DNA of 7,294 nucleotides from an uncultured Rhodospirillales bacterium (GTDB lineage Bacteria > Pseudomonadota > Alphaproteobacteria > CALMVH01), in assembly GCA_937873165.1 (NCBI GenBank), contig CALMVH010000001.1, positions 10,703 through 17,996 of the forward strand. Direction: 5' to 3'. The position numbers and the translations under genes are program-made. The notes below the pieces were generated by a model. It saw only the letters and a program-made list of their open reading frames with translations. It searched no databases and was not told the origin of the DNA. Within the stretch, counting starts at the first letter, position 1; every line of letters begins with the position of its first letter. This document shows, one piece after another, positions 1 through 6,338 of this stretch.

Positions 1-507
1 GCCATGCTCGACCCACTTCCCGGAGTGGCTTGCCCGGCGATGAGCCGAACCACCGTTGCCCAACTTCGAGTTCTGCGCGGCGGCGACAGCGCCTTGAAAA
101 CCTTTTTGTCCAATCGTGTGCATGGAAACCACTACCGAGTCCGCCTTGAGGCTTTCAGCTTCCTCGATCAGGCGCTGGCAGTAATCGTCCGGGTAGACCG
201 CATGCGCATCTAGGCGGATCAGGTATTCGGCCTCGTGTCCATAGGCGGTTACCGCGGCATTCAGGGCCGCGCTTTGCAGCCGCTTCTCGTTGGGAAGGTA
301 GCTGACACTGGCATGCCGCGCCGCCAGGCTCTCCGCGATCTGCCGCGTACGATCCTTGCTGCCACCATCGGCCACCACCACGCGCACGGGCCGCGACCAG
401 GCTGCATTCAACGTCTGCAGAACCAGCGCCTGGATATGCGCTTCCTCGTTCAGGCAAGGGATCACGACCAGAACGCCTGCACTACCGTTTGTTTTCTTTA
501 CTTGCAT
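1..507 (-). CDS. exoA: ExoA-type family 2 glycosyltransferase, partial (C-terminus outside window)
   Basis: This is the N-terminal 169 residues of a cytoplasmic GT-A fold transferase that would add a sugar from a nucleotide-sugar donor to a lipid-linked exopolysaccharide intermediate. Visible motifs are the opening strand VLVVIPCLNEE (residues 12-22), the nucleotide-binding loop DGGSKDRT (47-54), the metal-binding region RLDAHAVYP with D100 and H102, and GNGGSAHR near residues 152-159, a hallmark of ExoA-like proteins. In Sinorhizobium meliloti ExoA adds the second sugar of succinoglycan with a beta-1,3 link; the specificity here is unknown. The ATG at 507 is supported by GAGGG six bases upstream (514-518). 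The gene begins inside the end of exoL (26-bp overlap), which implies translational coupling. The frame is open to base 1, so the true end is beyond the left edge. Confidence 0.9.
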   Translation of the reverse strand, partial: MQVKKTNGSAGVLVVIPCLNEEAHIQALVLQTLNAAWSRPVRVVVADGGSKDRTRQIAESLAARHASVSYLPNEKRLQSAALNAAVTAYGHEAEYLIRLDAHAVYPDDYCQRLIEEAESLKADSVVVSMHTIGQKGFQGAVAAAQNSKLGNGGSAHRRASHSGKWVEHG

Positions 508-1645
508 GGACATCCCTCAGGTACTTAAGGACTTGTTTACAGTCATCAGTCTGGAAAGTCCATATTTTTAATGGAGTATTAACCATTCGTGCTTGCAGTT
601 TGTTGTATTCATCCATTTTAAGTGTCTTAAAGAACACACCCAGGGCCGGTCCAAGATCGTCGGGGAGCGTCACCCCAAGCTTGAGCCGGTCCAGGAACCG
701 TCCTGTCTCGACTGATGCTTCCGCAAGCGGGACAGACGCGAACAACCCGCCCTCGTACAGCCGGTTGGGCAAAAGCCAAGCCGAGTTCAAGCCTGCCTCG
801 AACCTGTCGATGGCCCAGGTGAAATGGACATTGCCGTAGATGCCGGGTAGATCCTGCGGGTTGCCGTAGGGTCCAAGGAACTGCAAGCCAGGAATACCGG
901 TCGTCAAGCGGTCGAAATCGTCAAACTGGTCGTAGGCGGGACGGCCGCGGATCACGACCTGGACCCGACCTTCGCTTTGCGCGACGAGGGTGGTGAGGAG
1001 GCGCAGGCTTTCGCGGCAGCGGATGGCGCCGAACCAGCCGATGCGCCAGGGCGGACCGGGCGCGCGCGGGACACGTCCTGCCACGATGTCAGTGGCTTGC
1101 GGCGGGATATAAACCTTGTTTTCAAGCAGTAGCACCGGCAGGTTCACGCGCGAGCGCTTCTGGAAGTACTCGGTCACGAACGCGGGCGAACTGGTAATCA
1201 GGACCGATGCCCGTGCGGCCAGCCATCCCTCCAAGTCGCGCAACACCGACCCGACGCGGCCATTGCCCAGCAACAGGCGATGGATGTCGAGCGACTCATA
1301 GGCCAGGGTGGGTTTACCCTTGCAAAGCGACCGGCCGCGCACCCCGACCGCGAGCATCTCGAGGTTGCGCGCGATGATGACGTCCGCCGCTTCGAAGGCT
1401 GCCTTGTGGCTCCCCACAACTGCCAAGGTGCGGAGCACGGCCGCCATCCGGTGTGCAAACTGGCCGTTATGCGTCTGGCCCAGATCCACCACGGCACATT
1501 TGTCACGGGTGGGCAGAGGCTGGCCGCCCCGCCTGAAGCCCATCAACCGGACCGTGGCGCCCCCGGCTTCAAGCATCGAGATGCGTTTTACAACAGCCGG
1601 ATCGGTTACATCGTGAACAAGATACAAGATCCTGAAGTCTGGCAT
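482..1645 (-). CDS. exoL: ExoL-type exopolysaccharide glycosyltransferase
   Basis: Predicted cytoplasmic glycosyltransferase of the GT4-like, GT-B fold ExoL group, 387 residues from the ATG at 1645. The N-terminus FRILYLVHDVTDPAVVKRI is the Rossmann-like opening typical of ExoL. The family signatures WRIGWFGAIRC (about 200-210), the basic VVIRGRP strand (about 230-236) and NSAWLLPNRLYEGG (about 287-300) are all present. In succinoglycan synthesis ExoL acts directly after ExoA, adding the third sugar; here the sugar and linkage cannot be read. A GTG at 1654 would give 390 residues, but the ATG at 1645 is preferred because GGTGA, complementary to the 16S rRNA tail, lies five bases upstream. The gene overlaps the kinase gene by 77 bp at its start and exoA by 26 bp at its end. 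Its last 50 or so codons are markedly AT-rich compared with the rest. Confidence 0.9.
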   Translation of the reverse strand: MPDFRILYLVHDVTDPAVVKRISMLEAGGATVRLMGFRRGGQPLPTRDKCAVVDLGQTHNGQFAHRMAAVLRTLAVVGSHKAAFEAADVIIARNLEMLAVGVRGRSLCKGKPTLAYESLDIHRLLLGNGRVGSVLRDLEGWLAARASVLITSSPAFVTEYFQKRSRVNLPVLLLENKVYIPPQATDIVAGRVPRAPGPPWRIGWFGAIRCRESLRLLTTLVAQSEGRVQVVIRGRPAYDQFDDFDRLTTGIPGLQFLGPYGNPQDLPGIYGNVHFTWAIDRFEAGLNSAWLLPNRLYEGGLFASVPLAEASVETGRFLDRLKLGVTLPDDLGPALGVFFKTLKMDEYNKLQARMVNTPLKIWTFQTDDCKQVLKYLRDVHASKENKR

Positions 1646-2447
1646 GGATGTCACCGGCGTACGCGGCTACCCTGTTCAGTACAGTTCCAATAAGCCGCAT
1701 GCTGGACAAGGCGTTAATCGAACTCTTGACATCGACAGTCTTCGTGACGCCATCGCGCACCACCAGAAGTACAGAGCCTACATGAGGGAAGAACGCCAGC
1801 GAATCATCCTGATCGAGAAGTGGCGGCATGTCGTAGATGATCAGCCGGTCATCATAGCGGCCTTCCATTTCCCGCGCCAGGGCAGCCATCTTCGGCGATC
1901 CCAGGACTTCGGATGAATTGTCCAGCGATTGCCCCGCGGGGAGGACACTGAACCGTTCGAACGAGGTTCGGACCAGGCACTCCGACAATGGCACGTCGTT
2001 GATCAGGTAGTCGGACAGTCCCAGGGGCGACTTCAGCCCCATGCGCTTGTGAACGTCGGGCTTGCGCAGGTCGAGATCGACCAGCAGGACGGTTTGTTTC
2101 AGATCCTGCGCAATGCTGAGCGCCAGGTTGAACGAAACCGTAGTCTTGCCGTCGCCGTAATGCGGGCTGGTGATCGCAAGCGAGCGGTGATCGGCCTGCG
2201 CCAGTTGCTGAAGAACCTGCGTGCGCAGGAGGCGGAAGATATCGGCGTCCTGATGGCGGGTCCGGTGGGACACGACCCGCGACTGTTCCAGGATCCCGTC
2301 CTCGACCCGCACGGTTCTCGACAGCGCCGGTCCGGCTGTCCGGTCGGCAATGGCTACGCTCACGGGCGCGGGTCGGCCCGCATTCCCTGCAACCGTCGCC
2401 TGCCGGGCCACGCGGGCTTTTTGAACAGCCTTTTCAAGTTTATCCAT
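1569..2447 (-). CDS. BY-kinase-like P-loop ATPase (CpsD/CapB family, exopolysaccharide tyrosine autokinase)
   Basis: Cytoplasmic partner of the chain-length protein encoded just upstream; such kinases cycle through phosphorylation to control polymer length and export. The 292-residue protein has a basic, flexible N-terminus (1-65), the FRLLRTQ motif (71-77) that precedes the kinase core, Walker A GDGKTT (98-103), Walker A' VLLVDLDLRKP (120-130) and Walker B LIIYDMPP (202-209). The overall pattern, including GLSDYL and SVLPAGQ, resembles exosortase-locus tyrosine kinases (the TIGR03018-like group). It is a stand-alone protein and not fused to the membrane domain as in Wzc. Two oddities stand out. 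The C-terminus has no tyrosine cluster (the only nearby tyrosine is Y263), and it ends in a cysteine-rich CSRCNRSGCC stretch encoded within the overlap with exoL. The ATG at 2447 is supported by GGGAG seven bases upstream (2455-2459). Autokinase activity is therefore uncertain; ATPase fold membership is not. Confidence 0.88.
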   Translation of the reverse strand: MDKLEKAVQKARVARQATVAGNAGRPAPVSVAIADRTAGPALSRTVRVEDGILEQSRVVSHRTRHQDADIFRLLRTQVLQQLAQADHRSLAITSPHYGDGKTTVSFNLALSIAQDLKQTVLLVDLDLRKPDVHKRMGLKSPLGLSDYLINDVPLSECLVRTSFERFSVLPAGQSLDNSSEVLGSPKMAALAREMEGRYDDRLIIYDMPPLLDQDDSLAFFPHVGSVLLVVRDGVTKTVDVKSSINALSSMRLIGTVLNRVAAYAGDIHARLQDLVSCSRCNRSGCCKTHLDA

Positions 2448-2468
2448 GGCGGTGCTCCCGAATCGGCA

Positions 2469-4253
2469 TCACGAGAAATCGAACTTTTGCGATAGCGTGT
2501 TCCAGAAGGTGCCGTATGGCATGACCAGGTAGGGAAACAGTACCGCCGCCAGCGCCGCCAGCGCGACCCCTCCCCCGATCAGGAACGGGCGCAATCGCCG
2601 CACGCGCTCGGTTTCCGCGTTGGTGTTGATATAGGGAATCGAGACCAGGGGAGCGGCGCCTGTCAGTTGCGCCAGTTGATGGGCGCCGTACAGGTTCTGG
2701 CTGGTGGCCTCGACAACCATCACCGCCACCAGCCCGCCTACCGCGCTGAGGACCAGCCCGCCGGCCAGGATCATCAGCTTGGAAGGATGCGTCTTGGTTG
2801 GCAGGTTTGCCGGAACGCTGACGACCAGGCGCTGGCCATCGCGGCCAACCTCCAGCTGGGCGCTCATATCGGCGGCCATCTTCTTTTCCTTCAGCTCGCG
2901 ATACCGGGCCTGCTCGTTGTCGTAGTCGCGCGACAGGCTTGCCATTTGCTGCTCGATCACGGGAATCGCGGCGATCGCCTTCTGGTACTTGTCCTGCCGG
3001 GCCTGCAGCGTTGCGTGTTGCGACACCAGCGACTTGTGCTGTTCCTCCGCGGCCCGCAGTTGCGCCACGATCTGCAGATAGGCCGGATTGTCGGCATCGC
3101 GCTTGGCGTCGACGACCGGCCCACCCTGCCCCATACCCGACAACCTTGCCTGCAGCTTCTTCAGCTGATGCTGCAAGGCTGCGACGTTAGGATTGTTCTG
3201 CCCGCCGGTCGCCCAGGCCGCGGCAAGGTTCGTTTGCACGTCCTGTATCTGGGCCTGCAACCCGGCGGTATCTTCTGCCTGCGCGGCCTGTCCGGCACCG
3301 GCCTGTTCCACCTGCAACGCCTGGATTTCGTGCTGAAGCTTCACGACATCAGGATGGCTCGGGCCATAGCGGCTGGAAAGCGAGGCGTACTGCGCTTGCA
3401 ACGCCTTCAGCTGGATCCCAGGCGTGGTCAGCACCTGGCCATTCGCGATCACGCGGGAATACGGATCGACCGTCGCCAGCTGGGCGCGCAGGCTGCCCTG
3501 CGTTCCTTCGTTGGCGCTGATCTGGCTTTCGATGTTTTCCAGCGACAGGTACGTGGCCGATGCCGCTTGTTGGTCCGAGGTCAGCGCCGCAGGGCCGGAC
3601 TCGCCGTGCTGGGCGCGAAACTCCGCGATCTTCTTTTCCTGCGCGGCCATCGTGGTCTCAAGCGCGGTGATCTGCGCTCCGATGAAGCCCGACGTCTCGT
3701 CAGCCTGCCGCCGCCTGAGATCGTTATCTTCCTGAAGGAAGCGACTCACGAGTTCGGCCGTGACCTGCCGGGCGAGTTCGGGGTTCGAATAGCTGAAGCT
3801 CAGCGTGAAAGCGACCGCCGACAGCTGTTCGGCTGAGGCTTTCTGGGCTTCGGCCGGGTTTGACAGGGTGCTGCCAATGAAGTCGAGCTTGATCTTCTTC
3901 GCCATCTTGGCGGCCAGCGCTGCGACCGGAGCCGTTGTCCGGGCATTAGGGTAAAGGTCGAGCTTCTGGATGATATCGCTTAACGCATCGTTGGATGTGA
4001 CCATCTCGTCGACCTGCATGATCCGCTGATCGGCCAGTCCCGGCGCGAGGTCCTGCGGGTTTTCGCCGGTGGGGGTGGCCAGGGCCGACGATACGCTGGA
4101 TTGCTGGATCTGGACCGTGGATGACGAGGTGTAGTTCGACCACCGCATGGCAAAGACCAGCACCAGCGCGAACAGGGCGCCGGCGGTGGCCAGGGCGTAG
4201 TGCCTGCGACGCTTCAGGATGGCTGCGATGTCGTGGAGGGTAAGCTCTTCCAT
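2469..4253 (-). CDS. Wzz/GumC-type polysaccharide chain-length determinant
   Basis: Inner-membrane co-polymerase of 594 residues, expected to oligomerise, control polymer length and bridge to the outer-membrane export complex. An N-terminal Wzz domain is followed by TM1 (about 18-36). A long periplasmic region, rich in predicted coiled coil from about 160 to 460, comes next, then the proline motif P481/P485/P490 and TM2 (about 492-514). The GumC-type motif YGPSHPDV is at 296-303, and a related NNPNVAALQHQLKKLQ segment at 353-368 suggests an internal repeat. After TM2 a cytoplasmic stretch (LYGAHQLAQLTG, VSIPYI) resembles the linker that joins kinase domains in Wzc-like fusions. Here it leads to a third hydrophobic segment (about 556-577) and a 17-residue tail. 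The kinase is supplied by the next gene, 21 bp downstream. The Shine-Dalgarno is weak (AAGAAAG), so coupling to the upstream barrel gene is plausible. Confidence 0.92.
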   Translation of the reverse strand: MEELTLHDIAAILKRRRHYALATAGALFALVLVFAMRWSNYTSSSTVQIQQSSVSSALATPTGENPQDLAPGLADQRIMQVDEMVTSNDALSDIIQKLDLYPNARTTAPVAALAAKMAKKIKLDFIGSTLSNPAEAQKASAEQLSAVAFTLSFSYSNPELARQVTAELVSRFLQEDNDLRRRQADETSGFIGAQITALETTMAAQEKKIAEFRAQHGESGPAALTSDQQAASATYLSLENIESQISANEGTQGSLRAQLATVDPYSRVIANGQVLTTPGIQLKALQAQYASLSSRYGPSHPDVVKLQHEIQALQVEQAGAGQAAQAEDTAGLQAQIQDVQTNLAAAWATGGQNNPNVAALQHQLKKLQARLSGMGQGGPVVDAKRDADNPAYLQIVAQLRAAEEQHKSLVSQHATLQARQDKYQKAIAAIPVIEQQMASLSRDYDNEQARYRELKEKKMAADMSAQLEVGRDGQRLVVSVPANLPTKTHPSKLMILAGGLVLSAVGGLVAVMVVEATSQNLYGAHQLAQLTGAAPLVSIPYINTNAETERVRRLRPFLIGGGVALAALAAVLFPYLVMPYGTFWNTLSQKFDFS

Positions 4254-4273
4254 ATCGATCTTTCTTGCACATT

Positions 4274-4300
4274 GCGGGCATCGGCCCGCTACAAGGGCCG
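4274..4300 (-). other. Two overlapping, mutually exclusive hairpins at the barrel/chain-length gene junction
   Basis: On the minus strand CGGCCC, a 7-base loop and GGGCCG form a 6-bp stem (4282-4300) whose loop contains the TAG stop of the barrel gene. The right arm overlaps a second perfect stem, GCGGGC, loop CGAT, GCCCGC (4274-4289). Both cannot form at once because they share 4282-4289. No U-tract follows, so neither is a typical terminator. A role in tuning expression between the two genes or in mRNA processing is possible. Confidence 0.4.
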
Positions 4301-5551
4301 GGGTGTCAGGCGGTATGCGAGGGAAACGGTCAACACGTGTTCTTCCGCGCGGGGGGCGATGTTCTGCAATGTTTCGTATCTGAACTGATAGGCGGTCGTG
4401 ACATTCATCTGATCATTGACCGCATAGGTAAATCCGAGGTTAGCGGTCCATTCCGATTGAAGGTTTCCGGTCTGGTCTACCTGATATTCCGATGATTCGA
4501 AGCCCGCGCCGCAATTAAAGGCCAGCACCTCGTTCAGCCGGTAGGTTTCCGTCGCCAGCACCGACGTCAGCAGGGCTTCCGAGCCGTTGCCGTATGGATA
4601 CTCCGCGCGCGAGGCCACCACTTCGGCCGTCTGCCGCTCGCCCTTGAACGTGAGGTCGCCGGAAAAGATGTACTGGAGATCCCAGCCGGAAGACGGCGTT
4701 CCGGCCTGGGTCTGGCGAGAGGTTTGCGCGCCAAAGGTGATCTTGGCCGCGATTTCGGGCGTCAGCGCGCTGATCCAGCCGATGGAGGGTCCGACCGTAT
4801 CCGTCGTGTTCCGCGCGTTGTCCGTCGTGTTGTAGTGCTGCGCCTGCACGGTGAATACTCCGGCGTTCAGCGGATCGAAGTTATGAACGTAGGTCGGCGC
4901 GATCGAATACAGGTCGAAGTCGGAAAAGACAGTGTTCTGGTATTGCGACAGCGCGTACGAGCCCGCCAGCGAAACCTTGTCGATCGGATCGGGGTTGAAC
5001 GACACCTCGGGATCGACCTCGAACCCCAGGTGCCGGAACGGACGGGTGGTCAGGTCGAAGTTCGACAGCTCGCTGGTGCGCGTCGTATCGAAATCGGTTT
5101 TCTCGGCGATGCCCGCCGACCACAATTCGCCCTCTCCTCGCACAGACGCTGATGAATGCAGGTCGACCGAGTTGAAGGCGATCTGGTTGAAGGCGTTGGC
5201 ATTCACCAAGGTATCGGCGTTGACCTGCAAGGATTGCGTGCTGCTGTTCAGGATCAGTTCCGGCGAGGTCGTCGAACCATAAAGGGGCTTCGCGCCGCTG
5301 GTCAGCAGCAGGGGGTTCGAGTCGTAGGACGGCGTTTCCGAGAATATGCCCTGCACGGTCAGTCCGGACGCGTGCGCGGGCGCAGGATTCACCAGTTGAA
5401 CCGCTTCGGCCACCGGTTCCGTCACGAAGTCGGCCGCGAGCAGCTTTTCCTGGCAGAACAGGACCAGGCATGCCGCAGCCGAAAGGGTCCTCGCGCCCCG
5501 GGAAAGGGCCAGGACTTTACCAGCCGACTGCGGGCCAGCCCCGTCCTGCAC
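4289..5551 (-). CDS. Outer-membrane beta-barrel protein of the exopolysaccharide export locus
   Basis: Predicted 420-residue secreted protein. A basic then hydrophobic signal segment lies at about residues 13-40, with likely cleavage after LLAA (residue 40). The mature part is poor in charged helices and shows repeated alternating hydrophobic/polar strands with many aromatic residues, as in outer-membrane barrels. The YDSNPLLL motif (76-83) matches the start of putative beta-barrel porin families (BBP2-like, or the PEP-CTERM-associated outer-membrane protein group). The terminal strand HVLTVSLAYRL lacks the usual final aromatic. It probably forms the outer-membrane conduit for the polymer exported by the flanking genes; this role is inferred from position. 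The GTG start follows the export-protein stop by only 3 bp, in the same frame, with no visible Shine-Dalgarno, so translation likely depends on coupling. Exact family assignment is uncertain. Confidence 0.78.
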   Translation of the reverse strand: MQDGAGPQSAGKVLALSRGARTLSAAACLVLFCQEKLLAADFVTEPVAEAVQLVNPAPAHASGLTVQGIFSETPSYDSNPLLLTSGAKPLYGSTTSPELILNSSTQSLQVNADTLVNANAFNQIAFNSVDLHSSASVRGEGELWSAGIAEKTDFDTTRTSELSNFDLTTRPFRHLGFEVDPEVSFNPDPIDKVSLAGSYALSQYQNTVFSDFDLYSIAPTYVHNFDPLNAGVFTVQAQHYNTTDNARNTTDTVGPSIGWISALTPEIAAKITFGAQTSRQTQAGTPSSGWDLQYIFSGDLTFKGERQTAEVVASRAEYPYGNGSEALLTSVLATETYRLNEVLAFNCGAGFESSEYQVDQTGNLQSEWTANLGFTYAVNDQMNVTTAYQFRYETLQNIAPRAEEHVLTVSLAYRLTPRPL

Positions 5552-5554
5552 GGG

Positions 5555-6127
5555 TTAAAAGAGGCTGACGGTGGGCACGACCACGACATCGCCGGGTGTC
5601 AGGGCGACATCTTGGTCAAGGTGATCGCCGTTGATGATGTCCTTGTACGGCACTGGTATCGACGTCTCGATCCCGTCCACCCGGCGCAGGATGATCACCT
5701 TGCTTTCGTCGGCATACGGGGTAAGGCCGCCTGCCTGGCTAAGCGCCTGCATCACTGTCAGCTCGTGCGCCATCACGAACTCGCCCGGCTTCGCGACCTG
5801 TCCGATCACGCTGGCCGTGTGCCCCAGCGCAGCCTTGACCGAGACCGTTACCGCCGCGTCGGGAATGACCTTGGCCAGCTTGTCCTTGATCATGGCTTGA
5901 ACGTCTTCCGGCGTGAGGCCTTTTACGGAGAATGATCCGATCAGCGGAAACGTGATGGATCCGTCCGGCAGAACCAGGACTTCCTGGTCCATGCCGTCTT
6001 CCTTCCAGACGTTTACCTGGAGAACGTCACCCGGAATGATCGTGTAAACCGGATCCTGCGCCCTGGCGGGGTGAGCCGGCAGGCAGGTCAGCAGCCAGAA
6101 GAACAGCGGTAGAAGGAGGGCTCTCAC
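5555..6127 (-). CDS. Short polysaccharide export protein (GumB/Wza family, Poly_export plus SLBB)
   Basis: Periplasmic or outer-membrane-associated export protein of 190 residues. A signal peptide (1-23, likely cut after ARA) is followed by a Poly_export domain (about 27-99, starting YTIIPGDVLQVNVW with LPDGSITFPLIG). One SLBB-type domain follows (about 105-150; VIGQVAKPGEF, LSQAGGLTPYAD). It is far shorter than Wza (roughly 380 residues) and shorter than GumB. It has no extra SLBB repeats and no C-terminal amphipathic outer-membrane helix. A cysteine at residue 15 (LLTC) is a poor lipobox, so lipidation is doubtful. The GTG start at 6127 has GAGAG six bases upstream (6134-6138), and no better start lies upstream. 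It is the first gene of the minus-strand operon, and the barrel gene follows after 3 bp, suggesting the two proteins act together. Confidence 0.92.
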   Translation of the reverse strand: MRALLLPLFFWLLTCLPAHPARAQDPVYTIIPGDVLQVNVWKEDGMDQEVLVLPDGSITFPLIGSFSVKGLTPEDVQAMIKDKLAKVIPDAAVTVSVKAALGHTASVIGQVAKPGEFVMAHELTVMQALSQAGGLTPYADESKVIILRRVDGIETSIPVPYKDIINGDHLDQDVALTPGDVVVVPTVSLF

Positions 6128-6145
6128 GGATGTCTCTCGGGTTAA

Positions 6146-6159
6146 CGGCGTCGCCGCCG
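6146..6159 (-). other. Small leader hairpin before the export-protein gene
   Basis: Read on the minus strand this is CGGCG, a GCGA loop, then CGCCG: a perfect 5-bp stem closed by a GNRA-type tetraloop. It sits seven bases upstream of the GAGAG ribosome-binding site (6134-6138), inside the predicted mRNA leader. It could affect mRNA stability or ribosome access, but short GC-rich hairpins arise often by chance in such DNA. Confidence 0.3.
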
Positions 6160-6265
6160 ATGATGGGTGGGAGAGGTTTCGATAGCACGGTGGTCTTGGC
6201 CATGCGAATGACCGCTGTCGTGTTCGGATCGCTTTGCGCGCCGCATTTCCACTTTCCGTTTATGG

Positions 6266-6294
6266 AATATAAAGCCTCAGGGACCATCTGTATA
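6266..6294 (-). promoter_or_regulatory. Candidate sigma-70 promoter for the export operon
   Basis: On the minus strand, TATACA (6289-6294; 4 of 6 to the -35 consensus) is followed after exactly 17 bases by TATATT (6266-6271; 5 of 6 to the -10 consensus). Transcription would begin near 6258-6260 and leave a leader of roughly 130 nt before the GTG at 6127. It lies in the AT-rich part of the divergent region, which supports a real promoter, but this is motif matching by eye only. Confidence 0.45.
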
Positions 6295-6301
6295 AAAATC
6301 G

Positions 6302-6319
6302 AACAGAAAATTTTCCGTT
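6302..6319. promoter_or_regulatory. 18-bp imperfect palindrome, candidate operator
   Basis: AACAGAAAATTTTCCGTT is symmetric apart from one mismatched pair (6305/6316), with a perfect 10-bp core GAAAATTTTC at 6306-6315. It ends 19 bases before the ATPase start codon, where a bound dimeric regulator would block transcription or initiation. It is also near the leftward promoter candidate at 6266-6294, so it could affect both directions. The regulator is unknown. Confidence 0.4.
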
Positions 6320-6338
6320 AAGGCGCAGACCGAACACC

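Larger units (their letters stand above)
6128..6338. promoter_or_regulatory. Divergent intergenic control region
   Basis: This 211-bp non-coding stretch separates the minus-strand export operon from the plus-strand ATPase gene. It is the only sizeable gap in the window, and its right half (about 6255-6320) is clearly richer in A+T than the coding regions. It contains a sigma-70-like promoter reading left, a palindrome near the ATPase start and a small hairpin in the operon leader, each listed separately. Short open frames crossing it on both strands lack ribosome binding sites and family resemblance. No convincing -35/-10 pair was found for the ATPase; TATAAA at 6291-6296 could be a -10 element, but nothing resembling TTGACA lies at the right distance. 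Confidence 0.7.

Noticed and set aside
155..457. 100-codon minus-strand frame inside the exoA region
   Set aside because: The overlapping minus-strand frame from 507 carries the complete set of ExoA motifs; this one is a shadow.
2667..3836. Long 389-codon open frame antisense to the chain-length gene
   Set aside because: The opposite strand encodes a clear Wzz/GumC protein. The antisense translation has no recognisable domain and is the usual by-product of GC-rich codon use.
4274..4289. Hairpin as an intrinsic terminator
   Set aside because: No T-run follows it on the minus strand, and the chain-length gene of the same pathway starts 21 bases later.
5156..5935. 259-codon plus-strand open frame spanning the export-protein and barrel genes
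   Set aside because: It runs antisense across two well-supported genes, is rich in Arg/His/Gly as shadow frames are, and lacks any motif.
6190..6210. Possible sigma-54 promoter (TGG...GC pattern) for the ATPase
   Set aside because: The spacing and the essential TGGCAC and TTGC elements do not match.
6130..6321. Small open frames in the divergent region (63 codons on plus; 86 codons on minus from 6287)
   Set aside because: There is no Shine-Dalgarno and no family resemblance. The minus frame overlaps the export-protein signal peptide in another frame, and its start lies upstream of the predicted transcription start.
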